A DNA stretch of 64,000 bases. Origin: Bacillaceae bacterium (GTDB lineage Bacteria; Bacillota; Bacilli; JACDOE01). Where the stretch lies: assembly GCA_017656255.1 (NCBI GenBank), contig JACDOE010000006.1, positions 96,546 to 160,545 of the forward strand, written 5' to 3'. A program made the position numbers and the translations under genes. Every line of letters starts with the position of its first letter. The stretch's first letter is position 1. Positions 25,141 through 35,065 of this stretch are shown in pieces. Under the pieces are notes generated by a model, which worked only from the letters and a program-made list of their open reading frames with translations, was not told where the DNA came from and did not search any database.

Positions 25141-26151
25141 CTATGATTTCATAAGCAAGTATAAAAAGTAAGGAGCGCCCAGGCAGGCAACCACAAGACC
25201 CACAGGCAGTTCGGAAGGCATGATAATCACCCGGCCAATGAGATCAGCAAGCAGCAGAAAAAGGGCACCGATTAACGCACTGATCAACATAAACCGTTCA
25301 TGCTGAGGGCCTATCAGTTTTCTTGCAATATGCGGCGCGATGAGACCCAAAAAAGTAATATTGCCGCTTACGGCAACGGCTGAGCCGGCAAGGGCAACGG
25401 CCAGAATAATTAATATCTGGCGTTCCCGCTCAACATGAAGTCCCAATCCTGTGGAAAGCTGATCACCCAAATGGAGCACATTCAAGTACCTGGATTTGTA
25501 GATTACGAATGGAATGATTAGAAAAACGGCAGGAACGGTAATCGTGACATAATCCCAGTTTGCAGCCCAGATACTGCCTGACAGCCAGACCAGAGCCTTC
25601 ATAAAACTGTTCGCTTCCATCTGTAGCTGGATGACGATGAGCAGGGCAGACAGAATGGCGTTCAGTGCCACACCCACAAGCACCAGCCTCAGAGGAGAAA
25701 CCCCCCGGTTCCAGGCAAACATATAGATTAAAAGGGCTGTTGTCATAGCACCGGCAAATGCCGCCAGAGGCAGGAGCACTTTGGAGGTCAGCGTTAATGA
25801 TTCAACCGTGCCCCCGGTTAAAAAAATAAACGAAACAATGGCCACACTGGCACCGACATTAATGCCAATAATACCCGGGTCGGCTAATTCATTCCGGGTA
25901 ATCGTCTGAAAAATAGCCCCCGAAACGGCAAGTGCAGCACCCGCCAGAATCGACAGCACCATTCTCGGCATCCGAAACTCGAACAATAAAAGATGATTTG
26001 CATCAGTGCCTTTTCCTAATAATGTCCGTATGGTTTCGGCCGGCGACAGTTGAATAACCCCTGTATTTAAACTGACAAAAAATGTGGCAATAATCAGTGC
26101 GATAAAAACGGCAATCTGTGTTTTAAAACGCAGGCGTCGTTCCTCCATCAT
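25141..26151 (-). CDS. FecCD-family siderophore ABC transporter permease
   Basis: A 336-residue permease with about nine to ten membrane segments and the FecCD signatures TRNELADPGIIGINVGA and FLGLIAPHIAR (contact site for the ATPase). Last gene of the siderophore operon; its ATG overlaps the previous TGA by 4 bases (ATGA), showing tight coupling. It forms a heterodimer with the upstream permease. The pair resembles B. subtilis YfiZ/YfhA, but substrate cannot be read from sequence. Confidence 0.92.
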   Translation of the reverse strand: MMEERRLRFKTQIAVFIALIIATFFVSLNTGVIQLSPAETIRTLLGKGTDANHLLLFEFRMPRMVLSILAGAALAVSGAIFQTITRNELADPGIIGINVGASVAIVSFIFLTGGTVESLTLTSKVLLPLAAFAGAMTTALLIYMFAWNRGVSPLRLVLVGVALNAILSALLIVIQLQMEANSFMKALVWLSGSIWAANWDYVTITVPAVFLIIPFVIYKSRYLNVLHLGDQLSTGLGLHVERERQILIILAVALAGSAVAVSGNITFLGLIAPHIARKLIGPQHERFMLISALIGALFLLLADLIGRVIIMPSELPVGLVVACLGAPYFLYLLMKS

Positions 26152-27200
26152 ACTTTGCTACCTTCTCTCCTTGCAAGATATAGGAAAAAGGGCCCTCCTA
26201 AGAGAGTGGTAATGGCACCTACCGGCGTTTCAAAAGGCGGGTTGATCATCCGGGCACCGATATCAGCAGCGACTAACAAAATAGCACCGAGAATGCCGGA
26301 AAAAGGGATAATAAAACGGTAATCAACTCCGATCAGTATGCGGGCCATGTGGGGGACAATCAGCCCCAAAAAGCTGATAACACCCGCTACAGCAACGGAC
26401 ATGCCGGTCATCACTAGAATTACGGCGGCTCCGATGACTTTGATCAGAAACGTCCGCTGGCCCAGCCCTTTTGAAACTTCTTCCCCCAGACTTAATACCG
26501 TGATCGACCTGGCCATGATCATGACAATGGCGAAGGTGATGACACCCGTCATCATCAGGGGATAAACATAGGCCCATTTTACACTTGAAAAGCTGCCTGC
26601 AAACCAGAAATTCATTTCCTTCGCAACATCAAAATGAATCGCAATCGCCGTAGATAACGACGTCAGAAGCGCACTGACTGCCGCCCCTGCCAGAACCAGC
26701 TTCACCGGTGTGAGACCTCCTCTGGACAGGGCGCCTGCACCAAAGACCATGGATGCTCCCAGCAAGGCCCCGACAAATGCCGCAACCATTAATGCAGGTG
26801 TAGTCAAATCTGGAAGAAAAGCAAAGGATACCGCTATGGCAAAGGCGGCTCCACTTGTAACTCCCAGAATAGATGGATCCCCGAGGGGATTTCTTGTCAT
26901 CCCCTGCATGATGGAACCGGAAATGGCTAAAAACGCACCAGTTAATGCGCTGGCAATCGTCCGGGGAAAACGTACATCCCTGATGATCTGATGATCGGTG
27001 GATGAGGAATCAAAATGAACCATACTCTCCCATATGGTAGACAAGTTGATACGGGCAAATCCCATAGAAATCGATAAAAACATGACTAGAAGGAGAGCGG
27101 CCAGTCCACCCATCATCCACCAGAATTTAGCTATTCCTTTCGCAGATGCGTTTTGTTTGACTGTGTCTACTTTATGTGCCCTGGTTTCAAGTCCACTCAT
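26148..27200 (-). CDS. FecCD-family siderophore ABC transporter permease
   Basis: A 350-residue permease with the family signatures MTRNPLGDPSILGVTSGAAF and SFLGLIVPHMAR and about ten membrane segments, plus a longer cytoplasmic N-terminus than its partner. It pairs with the permease encoded next. The gene follows the nitroreductase-like gene after 56 bp. Confidence 0.92.
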   Translation of the reverse strand: MSGLETRAHKVDTVKQNASAKGIAKFWWMMGGLAALLLVMFLSISMGFARINLSTIWESMVHFDSSSTDHQIIRDVRFPRTIASALTGAFLAISGSIMQGMTRNPLGDPSILGVTSGAAFAIAVSFAFLPDLTTPALMVAAFVGALLGASMVFGAGALSRGGLTPVKLVLAGAAVSALLTSLSTAIAIHFDVAKEMNFWFAGSFSSVKWAYVYPLMMTGVITFAIVMIMARSITVLSLGEEVSKGLGQRTFLIKVIGAAVILVMTGMSVAVAGVISFLGLIVPHMARILIGVDYRFIIPFSGILGAILLVAADIGARMINPPFETPVGAITTLLGGPFFLYLARREGSKV

Positions 27201-27256
27201 ATCGATACCTTCTTTCAGTTTTACCGAGCGCAGTCAGTCGTAATGGGTTTAATGAT

Positions 27257-27859
27257 TTACGTCTTTATGGTCTCGATGACCGGCTTTACCCACTCATGAA
27301 GAGGACGGCGCGGTTTTGGTTCTGGAATATTTTCCGGTTCTACATATCCCAAATGGACCGAACCGATAATCCGCTTTGTTTCGGGGATGAAAAATGCTTC
27401 CCTGAATTGATCGTCAAAAATAGCAGGACTGGTTCGCCAGACAGCCCCAATATTTCGTTCCCAGGCCAACAGCTGAATATTTTGAATAAAGGTAGACGTG
27501 GCACAGATAGATTCGAGATCCTTTTTATCATCTTGAAAGACATCTGTTGCGACAATCAGGCTAACTGGCGTGTTAAGTATCACTTCTTTATAAGCTTCTT
27601 TGATTTGTTTAATTCGCTCTTCCGAATAAGAGGCTAGAATGTGATTGCGTTCATAACTTTCAAACACACATTTCAAAAAATACCGATGCTCTTCCCGTGT
27701 GGAAGCGATCGTTACGGACCACGGTTCGACACGGCTGTGATAAGGCGCATAGGCTGCCTTTTCCAGTATGTCATAAATGTTAGCAAGGTCGATTGGATCA
27801 TTTTTCGGCTTGCGAATGGTCCGACGAGAGGTAATGATTGTTTCAAGATCAGACATCAT
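27257..27859 (-). CDS. Nitroreductase-family flavoprotein inside the siderophore operon
   Basis: A 200-residue FMN-dependent nitroreductase-like protein (SRRTIRKPKNDPI at the N-terminus, AAYAPYHSRVEPW, then NIQLLAWERNIGAVWRT and GSVHLGY). The family reduces nitro compounds, quinones or other substrates with NAD(P)H. ATG 27859 is chosen for the GGGGGA seven bases upstream; a TTG at 27874 would overlap the ATPase gene. Being enclosed between siderophore ABC genes suggests a role in reducing or handling the imported iron complex, an inference from position. Confidence 0.8.
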   Translation of the reverse strand: MMSDLETIITSRRTIRKPKNDPIDLANIYDILEKAAYAPYHSRVEPWSVTIASTREEHRYFLKCVFESYERNHILASYSEERIKQIKEAYKEVILNTPVSLIVATDVFQDDKKDLESICATSTFIQNIQLLAWERNIGAVWRTSPAIFDDQFREAFFIPETKRIIGSVHLGYVEPENIPEPKPRRPLHEWVKPVIETIKT

Positions 27860-27863
27860 AAGT

Positions 27864-28682
27864 TTATCCCCCAACCTTTGTTAATGGTGGCTGATCGGAA
27901 GAAACCAGGTCATAGGTTAAACAGACCGGTTTGTTTAAACGCGGATCCTGTACAATTTCCGCATTAATCTGAAATACTTCCCGCAAATTCTCTCTTGTCA
28001 TGACTTCCTGCGGCTTTCCTTGGCTTACGATTTCTCCATTTTTCATGGCTATAATATAATCTGCAAATCGGGAAGCATGGTTCAGATCATGCAAGACCAT
28101 GACCACCGTGCGTTTTTCGTTTTTATTTAATGCATACAGGATTTCCAGCACTTCAAGCTGGTGAGCCAGATCCAGGTAGGTAGTCGGTTCATCCAGTAAA
28201 ATCAATTCTGTTTCCTGGGCAAGTGCCATGGCGATCCAGACCCGCTGTCGCTGCCCGCCTGATAAAGCATCTACGGGCCGGTGTTTAAACGGGATGGTCC
28301 CGGTGATGGATAATGCCCAGTCAATCACTTTTCGATCATGATCTGTTAATTTTCCAAACCCCTTCTGATAGGGAAAACGGCCATAGGAAACCAATTCGCC
28401 GACCGTTAACCCATCAGGGGCCGTAGGTGTCTGGGGGAGAATGGCCATTTGTTTTGCAATTTCTTTCGTTGATTGTTTCATAATTTCTTTACCATTTAAT
28501 AAAATGGATCCCCCATCCGGCTTCATGATGCGGGCGAGTGCTTTGAGCAGAGTTGATTTGCCGCACCCGTTCGGTCCGATAATGGTCGTTATGTTCCCTT
28601 TGGGGATTTCAATATCGAGGTTCTCAATAATCCGAGATGTACCATAGGAAATGGTAACACGCTCACCCTGCAAACTTTTCAT
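27864..28682 (-). CDS. Siderophore ABC transporter ATP-binding protein (FhuC/YusV-like)
   Basis: A 272-residue ABC ATPase with Walker A GPNGCGKST (near 34-42), Q-loop, signature LSGGQRQR (near 141-148), Walker B LILLDEPT (near 160-167) and the switch His in VVMVLHDLNHA. It is of the iron-chelate importer class and drives the two FecCD permeases. The gap of 45 bp after the binding protein and the overlap with the next reading frame place it in the Fur-controlled operon. Confidence 0.93.
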   Translation of the reverse strand: MKSLQGERVTISYGTSRIIENLDIEIPKGNITTIIGPNGCGKSTLLKALARIMKPDGGSILLNGKEIMKQSTKEIAKQMAILPQTPTAPDGLTVGELVSYGRFPYQKGFGKLTDHDRKVIDWALSITGTIPFKHRPVDALSGGQRQRVWIAMALAQETELILLDEPTTYLDLAHQLEVLEILYALNKNEKRTVVMVLHDLNHASRFADYIIAMKNGEIVSQGKPQEVMTRENLREVFQINAEIVQDPRLNKPVCLTYDLVSSDQPPLTKVGG

Positions 28683-28727
28683 TTCATCGCCTCCAGTTAA
28701 CGGGCTTAATCCGATTACAAAACAGAC

Positions 28728-29729
28728 TTATTTTTCAACTCCGATTATTTTTTCCACCATCAAATCAAGCTGCTCTTCCAGTGAAAAAGGGTCAGCATAA
28801 TACATGTGCAGAAAATTCATGAGATAGACCTGATCATTTTTAATGGCCTCCAAATTGCTCCAGACAGCACTTGATTTCATTTTTTTAAATAGTTCCTGAT
28901 CGGGTCCTTTGGACTGTGAGTTGTAGGTCGTGATAAACATGTGATCTGCTGCATACTCAGGCAATGCCTCAAGAGAAAGTTCTTTCCACTGGGTTCCCTG
29001 ACTGATCAACTCCTGCATCATTGCAGGCGGATTTAATTTTAATGCCCGGTAAAGAACGTGTCCGCCGCGCCCCCAGTTATCCCCAAAGATATAAACTTTT
29101 TCGTCGGCAATTTCGTAAATGCCGAATGTCTCTCCTTCTTCGATATGAGGCTCAATCTGCTTGCGTGCCTGGGCCGCCTTTTCTTCAAAGGAAGCAATCC
29201 AATCCTCAGCTTCTTTTTCTTTGCCGATAATTTCAGCGATTTTTCGCAATTCCCCGTAAAAATCACCCTCTGAAGCATATGGAATGACCACGGTTGGGGC
29301 AATCTGCGACAGTTTTTCATAGTTTTCGTCTGATTGGACAACAATCAAATCGGGCTGAAGCTGAAGAACTTTTTCGACGGAAATCGGTGCCCCAATGTCC
29401 TCAATGCCATCAATCTGCTCCTGGATAAACGGATTGCGCAGTGCCCACTCATTGGCACCAACCGGCTTCACACCGAGTGCGATGAAATCCGCCAGATACA
29501 GATCGGTAATGATCCTTTGAGGATTAGCCGGAACTTCCACATCCCCTTTGACCGTTTCAATGACCCTGGTTTCACTGGCTGTTTCTTCTGCCGTTTGTTC
29601 GGTTTTTTGTTCGTTGCCAGGGCTTTCCTGCTGGCTATTTTCCGCAGCTCCGCTCGAGCAAGCTGCCATGATCACCATGAGTCCAAACAGGAACAGGTTT
29701 AATAAGAGCCGTTTTTTGTTCAACTTCAT
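28728..29729 (-). CDS. Siderophore-binding lipoprotein
   Basis: A 333-residue iron-chelate binding lipoprotein of cluster 8 (FeuA/YfiY-like). Start ATG 29729 has AGGAGG upstream; the frame is open further to 29858 but has no ribosome binding site there. The lipobox is IMAAC (residues about 18-22), then a Gln/Glu/Thr-rich linker and the two-lobed domain with RIITDLYLADFIALGVKPVG and LQPDLIVV. First gene of the operon, behind a Fur box at 29757-29779. Confidence 0.92.
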   Translation of the reverse strand: MKLNKKRLLLNLFLFGLMVIMAACSSGAAENSQQESPGNEQKTEQTAEETASETRVIETVKGDVEVPANPQRIITDLYLADFIALGVKPVGANEWALRNPFIQEQIDGIEDIGAPISVEKVLQLQPDLIVVQSDENYEKLSQIAPTVVIPYASEGDFYGELRKIAEIIGKEKEAEDWIASFEEKAAQARKQIEPHIEEGETFGIYEIADEKVYIFGDNWGRGGHVLYRALKLNPPAMMQELISQGTQWKELSLEALPEYAADHMFITTYNSQSKGPDQELFKKMKSSAVWSNLEAIKNDQVYLMNFLHMYYADPFSLEEQLDLMVEKIIGVEK

Positions 29730-29756
29730 CAAGATGTCCTCCTTACCCATATGATA

Positions 29757-29779
29757 TTGAGAATCATTATCATTATCAA
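29757..29779 (-). promoter_or_regulatory. Fur box
   Basis: On the minus strand TGATAATGATAATGATTC (29761-29778) is a near-perfect overlapping set of the TGATAAT-ATTATCA Fur motif, about 30 bp upstream of the binding-lipoprotein start. It predicts repression of the whole operon when iron is plentiful. Confidence 0.9.
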
Positions 29780-30120
29780 TTAGGGATATTATCAAAATTT
29801 TTTCTCTCTGTCTACACTTTTTTGGGTTTCTAGAAAATTTCAAAACCTGGGTTTTCATTCACACAAAATGCAGAACACAGGCACGCCATGTTAATAACAA
29901 AATTAGTATGTTCTTTTTGGATGGCAAAGCCTTCGGGATTCAAAATCATCTCTCCCAGCCGACTCTTTTCATCCAGTTTCACTGTTTACATAAAAAATTT
30001 TTAATAGTAGGGTGATAATGAATCATTTAAAAATAACACGCTAAGGTCGAAATTGCCTTGCATCGCTTTAAACAGAGAAAGTATTGTTGATATAAAAATA
30101 GTCAAAAAAGGTCAGGTGTG
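29780..30120. other. Intergenic stretch between divergent genes
   Basis: A gap of about 340 bp between the siderophore operon and the orphan secreted-protein gene. Apart from the Fur box at its left edge, no RNA gene or clear motif is recognised. Confidence 0.4.
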
Positions 30121-30735
30121 ATGAGTATGAAAGCTAGATACATTTTGTTTGCAGGATTGACGATCACTGTACCGACTATGATTTTTCTGCTCATATCAAC
30201 GGACAAAAAAACATTTCATAATACAACTGTCAATGAAAATATTATTCAGATCAGAGATTTTAGTGTAAATTCCGATAATACAGATTTGAATACATCAGTC
30301 AATGGAAAGGTATTTATCAGGGGAGAAGAAGGAATTCCTGAACATGTACAGATCGTTGCTTCGGTTGAAATTGATCCTAAAGATTGGGGAGGTGTTGCTT
30401 TCTATATTCCGGATCACTGGTATATTTCCAACGTCACAAGTAGCTATCCAGAAAACGAAATGCAATCAAAAGCGGCTGACTTTGTATCAATTTGGACTTC
30501 TGATGATAAGAAATATGAATGGAATGCTATGATAGAAGTTGGAAGAGATCGCCGTTATATACCAACAGGAGGGGGAACAGGAACGGTTATAATTGATATT
30601 GTTCCTGATCAAGATATAAACCTTCAATCAGAAACATTTAGTATTAAGGCTGAAGTCGGGTCCGAGGATAAAGACGGTATAAAGATTTTCGGGCCAGATT
30701 CTATTGAAGTACCTATAGCATTAATCAATTATTAA
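30121..30735 (+). CDS. Hypothetical membrane-anchored or secreted protein
   Basis: A 204-residue protein with an N-terminal hydrophobic segment (about residues 7-25) acting as a signal or anchor, then a beta-rich domain with no recognised family (WGGVAFYIPDHWYISNV; TGGGTGTVIIDIVPDQD). ATG 30121 has AAAGGT eight bases upstream; a GTG at 30118 is possible. The gene stands alone and ends upstream of copy 3 of the terminator-linked repeat. Function unknown. Confidence 0.65.
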   Translation: MSMKARYILFAGLTITVPTMIFLLISTDKKTFHNTTVNENIIQIRDFSVNSDNTDLNTSVNGKVFIRGEEGIPEHVQIVASVEIDPKDWGGVAFYIPDHWYISNVTSSYPENEMQSKAADFVSIWTSDDKKYEWNAMIEVGRDRRYIPTGGGTGTVIIDIVPDQDINLQSETFSIKAEVGSEDKDGIKIFGPDSIEVPIALINY

Positions 30736-30824
30736 AAGAGCAAAATTTGAGCTGCTATAGCCCGATACGTTCATAGGATGAATGTTTTTTTAATCTATCG
30801 CTGAAATCTGTTTATACTTCAACT

Positions 30825-30880
30825 GGAAATAGGACTCCCCTCCGAACCATCCCCACCTTTAGGTAGAAGGTGGGTTTTTT
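30825..30880 (+). repeat. Terminator-linked repeat, copy 3
   Basis: GGAAATAGGACTCCCCTCCG, then AACCAT and hairpin CCCACCTT/AAGGTGGG with TTTTTT. Differs from copy 1 at only a few positions over its length. Confidence 0.85.
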
Positions 30881-30909
30881 GTATGGGCGTCAGGGAGTCA
30901 AAGAAACTT

Positions 30910-33234
30910 TCATTCTACCTCATAATATTCATCTGAAATCCGGTTCAGGAGAGGGATCCTATTTTCCCTGTAATAGATAAAAAGCCGGTGCAGTGGTCTT
31001 GTCATCGCCACATACAACAACTTCACATCCAGTTCGTCATCTGTATAAACATCATCGATGTTGACAACAAACACAGCATCAAACTCCAGTCCTTTTGCCA
31101 CATAAGAGGGGACAATGACAACATCATCACCCTCAACTTCCTCCTCTCCCTTAAGCAGTTGCGTCGAAATCCCGCCGTGTTGATCCATATACGTTTTGAT
31201 CTTTTTACATTCGTCAAGCGACTTGCCAATCAGGGCGATGGAACGAAACCCTTCTTCCCTCACCTGGCTAACTTTCTCAACGATGGAAGTTACAAAACCG
31301 TTTTTCTTTTCAAAAGGGATCACAACGGGCTTCTTGCCGTGTCTGACAACCGGCCTGGCCAGTATCTCGTCGGGAATGCCGGCATGGCGAATAACCTGAT
31401 TGGCCAGATTCATAATCTCGACGGTGGTGCGGTAACTCTGTTCCAGTGTCAGGTAATTGGCGTTTCCATCAGGAAAGACATGTTCAACGACGTCCTTCCA
31501 GTCTGAAATCCCCCGATAGGCATGGATCCCCTGTGAAAGGTCCCCCAGAATGGTAAACAGATCGGTATCCAGCACCTCTTTTAATGCCAGGAGTTGAAAG
31601 ACACTGAAATCCTGGGCTTCATCAATCACCAAATTTTTTATTTTCGAATTGTTCTTTAAGCCGAACAGTTTATGCTGTAAATAAAGCAGAGCGGCGGTAT
31701 CTTCAAATTCAAACCGCTTTTTTTCCAGTAATCCGTTCGAATACTCACACAGAAAACGAACATGGTTCTCATCCAGCGCGCGTGAAGCAAGTCGATGAAT
31801 GGTCGCTTCATCCTGAAAGAGTTGTCTATAATAATGGTATAAATCATACTTCGGGAATCGGGACATGTATGTTTTGACCAGCGTTTTCGAGTTCGTCTCA
31901 ATCTTCATCAACAGGGCTTCTTTTTTATCCATCAATCGCACGATTTTTTTACGTCTTAGCTCGGGATCTCTGATTTTGTAGCGGGCCTGATCCATTTTTT
32001 CGTCGTATTTTTCATCCACTTCTTGTAAGAATTCTTTTTTCTTTGTTTTCAGATGGTTGGCGAGCACTTTTTTGATCTGATCCAGTCGTTTGTATAAAGG
32101 GAGATACCGGTATTCCTGAAAAAACAGGCGGGCGATATCGTCAGCAGGATAAATGACGCGTTTCCCCAGTTTAAAGTCGACGCCGGGCAAAAACTGTTGT
32201 TCGATTTCATCCAGGTAACGATCGATCAGTTCTTTAAATGTGATGGACCCTTTAAATGAGGACACCCACTTAAGCTTTTCGTGTTCTTTGTTTAACTCTT
32301 TTTGATCGGTTCGGGGGCCTTCATTGACAAATTGTAGCAACTTGTCATCCGGATCCGTCATTCTGAATTTTTTTCCGATCGCTTCCCTTACAAAATCAAC
32401 AAAAGTGGTTTGTTTGACATCTTCAACCCCGAGTTCCGGGAGAACCTCGGAAATATAATGAATAAACAGGCGGTTGGGAGCGAGAATCATAAATTGATCG
32501 GGATCAAACCGATCGGCATAGGTATAGATAAAATAGGCAATCCGGTGGAGAGCAATGGTCGTTTTTCCACTACCGGCCACGCCCTGTACGATCAAGGGCC
32601 GGTCCATCTCGGCCCGGATGATTTGATTTTGCTCCGCCTGAATGGTGGAGACGATGTCTTTCAGACGGTTGTCCGCATTGGCTCCCAGTGATTCCTGCAA
32701 CATTTCATCACGTGTGGTGATATCGATATCGCGGATTTCCTCCAGTTGCCCGTTTTCAATCAAATATTGCCGTTTCAGAGACAGATGTCCGTTTACTGAG
32801 CCCGTTTCGGTTTGATAAGAGACATCTCCGATCCGGCCTTCATAATAAACATTAGCGACGGGGGAACGCCAGTCGATGATTACCGGTTTTTGATCTTCTT
32901 TTCTGTACAGGGAGGTCTTCCCGATATATAACTTTTCCGGTTGATCGGCCTGTTCCGGCTGAAAATCGATACGGGCAAAATAGGGCTTGTCCTGAATGTT
33001 CTTCAGATTGTGGATATCCCGCTCACTCATCTCCAGAAAGCGGGAATTGGTCAAAATGTTAATGTAGCTCTGACTGCTGTCGAGAAAATCCAGTTCCTCA
33101 AACGCCTGCTTGATGTTCCCTTTGTATACATCTTTGTTTTGTTCGGAAGACTTGATCACGAGTTCGATATATTTTTGCGTATTGTGAAGGCGTTTGATCT
33201 CTTCCTGATAATCCGGGTGATCTTTAACAGACAT
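30910..33234 (-). CDS. helD: RNA polymerase recycling helicase-like ATPase HelD
   Basis: A 774-residue UvrD/Rep-like protein, exactly the length of B. subtilis HelD. HelD binds stalled RNA polymerase and uses ATP to release it from nucleic acid. Visible are an N-terminal coiled coil (residues about 1-70) for the secondary channel, Walker A GVAGSGKTT near 218-226, a long coiled insertion (about 350-440), motif II VIDEAQDFS, QSYRTT, and motif VI VAMTRPLHRLFI. It lies 22 bp after prfC on the same strand and is likely co-transcribed. Confidence 0.92.
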   Translation of the reverse strand: MSVKDHPDYQEEIKRLHNTQKYIELVIKSSEQNKDVYKGNIKQAFEELDFLDSSQSYINILTNSRFLEMSERDIHNLKNIQDKPYFARIDFQPEQADQPEKLYIGKTSLYRKEDQKPVIIDWRSPVANVYYEGRIGDVSYQTETGSVNGHLSLKRQYLIENGQLEEIRDIDITTRDEMLQESLGANADNRLKDIVSTIQAEQNQIIRAEMDRPLIVQGVAGSGKTTIALHRIAYFIYTYADRFDPDQFMILAPNRLFIHYISEVLPELGVEDVKQTTFVDFVREAIGKKFRMTDPDDKLLQFVNEGPRTDQKELNKEHEKLKWVSSFKGSITFKELIDRYLDEIEQQFLPGVDFKLGKRVIYPADDIARLFFQEYRYLPLYKRLDQIKKVLANHLKTKKKEFLQEVDEKYDEKMDQARYKIRDPELRRKKIVRLMDKKEALLMKIETNSKTLVKTYMSRFPKYDLYHYYRQLFQDEATIHRLASRALDENHVRFLCEYSNGLLEKKRFEFEDTAALLYLQHKLFGLKNNSKIKNLVIDEAQDFSVFQLLALKEVLDTDLFTILGDLSQGIHAYRGISDWKDVVEHVFPDGNANYLTLEQSYRTTVEIMNLANQVIRHAGIPDEILARPVVRHGKKPVVIPFEKKNGFVTSIVEKVSQVREEGFRSIALIGKSLDECKKIKTYMDQHGGISTQLLKGEEEVEGDDVVIVPSYVAKGLEFDAVFVVNIDDVYTDDELDVKLLYVAMTRPLHRLFIYYRENRIPLLNRISDEYYEVE

Positions 33235-33255
33235 ATCGAAACCCCTTTCCCATTT

Positions 33256-34884
33256 CTACTTTATATCGTCATGGATGTCGTAAGAGTTCTTATGGAATGA
33301 AAGAGATGGATGTTTTTCCTTTAACCAGCGCAAGCTGAATTCATTTTCAAACAGGATCACCAGATTCCCGTCCTGATCTTTGACACACAGACTGTTGCTG
33401 CTGTGGAGTCGGCGGGGCTCTAAGTTTTCACCCGTTACCCAGCGGGCAAATTGATACGGCAAACGCTCCAATCGAACGTCGACGCCGTATTCCTGTTTCA
33501 GACGATATTCAAAGACCTGAAACTGGAGTTCACCGACTGCTCCGAGAATCAGATCTTCGGTCCGTTCGATAAAGGTACGGTAGACCTGAACCGCGCCTTC
33601 TTCCGTCAGTTGATTGATCCCTTTTTCGAACTGTTTATGCTTCATGGCATCCCGGATCGTGACTCTCGCAAAGTGTTCCGGTGGAAACGACGGCAACTTC
33701 TCAAATTTAAAAGAGCCGGTTTCACACAGGGTATCGCCGATTTGAAAGATGCCCGGATCGTAGAGGCCAATAATATCACCCGGGTAAGCTTCTTCTATGA
33801 TCTGCCGGTCCTGGGCCATGAATTGCTGGGGCTGAGCGAGCTTCATCCGTTTTCCTGTCCGGACATGGTTCACCTGCATGCCTCGTTTGAAAACGCCGGA
33901 GCAGATGCGCAGAAAAGCGATTCGGTCCCGGTGCGCCGGGTTCATATTGGCCTGGATTTTAAAAATAAAACCTGAAAATGGGGTTTCCACTGGATCGATG
34001 GGACCGGTTTGACTCATGCGGGCCGAAGGTGAGGGCGCCAGCTGGATGAACTGATCCAAAAAGGTCTGGACACCGAAATTCGTGATCGCACTCCCGAAAA
34101 ATACCGGCGTCAGGGCTCCTGCTTTGATTTTATCTTCGTCAAAGGGGTCTCCGGCAATGTCTAGCAGTTCAATGTCTTCACACAGTTTGTTGTGGAACGC
34201 CTCCCCCAGAATCGACTTGAATTTGGGGTTATCCACCTCGTCCGAATCTGTGTGAATCAATGTTCTTTTTTGCTCACCTTCGAATAATTCCAGGCGGTGA
34301 TGCGCCCGATCATAAATCCCCCTGAAATCAGATCCCATTCCCACCGGCCAATTCATCGGGCAGGAACGCATGCCCAGGACCTGCTCGATTTCTTCCAGTA
34401 AATCAAGGGGGTCCTTACCGAACCGATCCATTTTGTTAATAAAAGTGAATACCGGGATCCCGCGCATCCGGCAGACGTCAAACAGTTTGATCGTCTGGGC
34501 TTCTACTCCTTTGGCCGCGTCGATCAGCATGACGGCGCTGTCTGCTGCTGTCAGCGTGCGGTACGTGTCTTCACTGAAATCCTGGTGTCCCGGTGTATCC
34601 AGAATGTTGATCTGATAACCGCGATAGGAGAACTCCATCACGCTGGATGTAACGGAAATGCCCCTCTGTTTTTCAATCTCCATCCAATCGGATGTAGCGT
34701 GTTTTTGCGATTTTCTTCCCTTGATAGATCCGGCCTGCCGTATGGCCCCGCCGAACAAAAGCAATTTTTCGGTCAAGGTGGTTTTACCGGCATCGGGGTG
34801 GGAGATGATCGCAAACGTTTTTCGTTGTTTAACCTTTGATTTTAGTTCGTGTTTGCTATCCGGCATCACTGTTTTCCTTTCCAT
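33256..34884 (-). CDS. prfC: Peptide chain release factor 3
   Basis: A 542-residue translational GTPase. G1 is HPDAGKTTL (near 30-38), the switch I block EKQRGISVTSS, G3 DTPGHQDF, G4 NKMD, followed by domain II and the RF3 C-terminal domain. RF3 removes RF1/RF2 from the ribosome after peptide release. Length and motifs match RF3 rather than EF-G, which would be near 690 residues. The tandem with helD places translation and transcription recycling factors together. Confidence 0.95.
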   Translation of the reverse strand: MERKTVMPDSKHELKSKVKQRKTFAIISHPDAGKTTLTEKLLLFGGAIRQAGSIKGRKSQKHATSDWMEIEKQRGISVTSSVMEFSYRGYQINILDTPGHQDFSEDTYRTLTAADSAVMLIDAAKGVEAQTIKLFDVCRMRGIPVFTFINKMDRFGKDPLDLLEEIEQVLGMRSCPMNWPVGMGSDFRGIYDRAHHRLELFEGEQKRTLIHTDSDEVDNPKFKSILGEAFHNKLCEDIELLDIAGDPFDEDKIKAGALTPVFFGSAITNFGVQTFLDQFIQLAPSPSARMSQTGPIDPVETPFSGFIFKIQANMNPAHRDRIAFLRICSGVFKRGMQVNHVRTGKRMKLAQPQQFMAQDRQIIEEAYPGDIIGLYDPGIFQIGDTLCETGSFKFEKLPSFPPEHFARVTIRDAMKHKQFEKGINQLTEEGAVQVYRTFIERTEDLILGAVGELQFQVFEYRLKQEYGVDVRLERLPYQFARWVTGENLEPRRLHSSNSLCVKDQDGNLVILFENEFSLRWLKEKHPSLSFHKNSYDIHDDIK

Positions 34885-35065
34885 TCAGAATAATTCCTTA
34901 AAAATATACCACATGAAGAAGGTGTCTGTGAAATAACAAAACAAAATCATTTTAAATCTTTTATAATTAAATATAAGCAAATGAAAAACAACCCTACAAA
35001 ATACAAGGGGTTATCGTTATAATAAATGTAATTAATAGGACACCTGAAAAGGGGGCTATACACGC

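Noticed and set aside
30121..30735. Member of the siderophore operon
   Set aside because: It is on the opposite strand with a 390-bp gap and no Fur box of its own.
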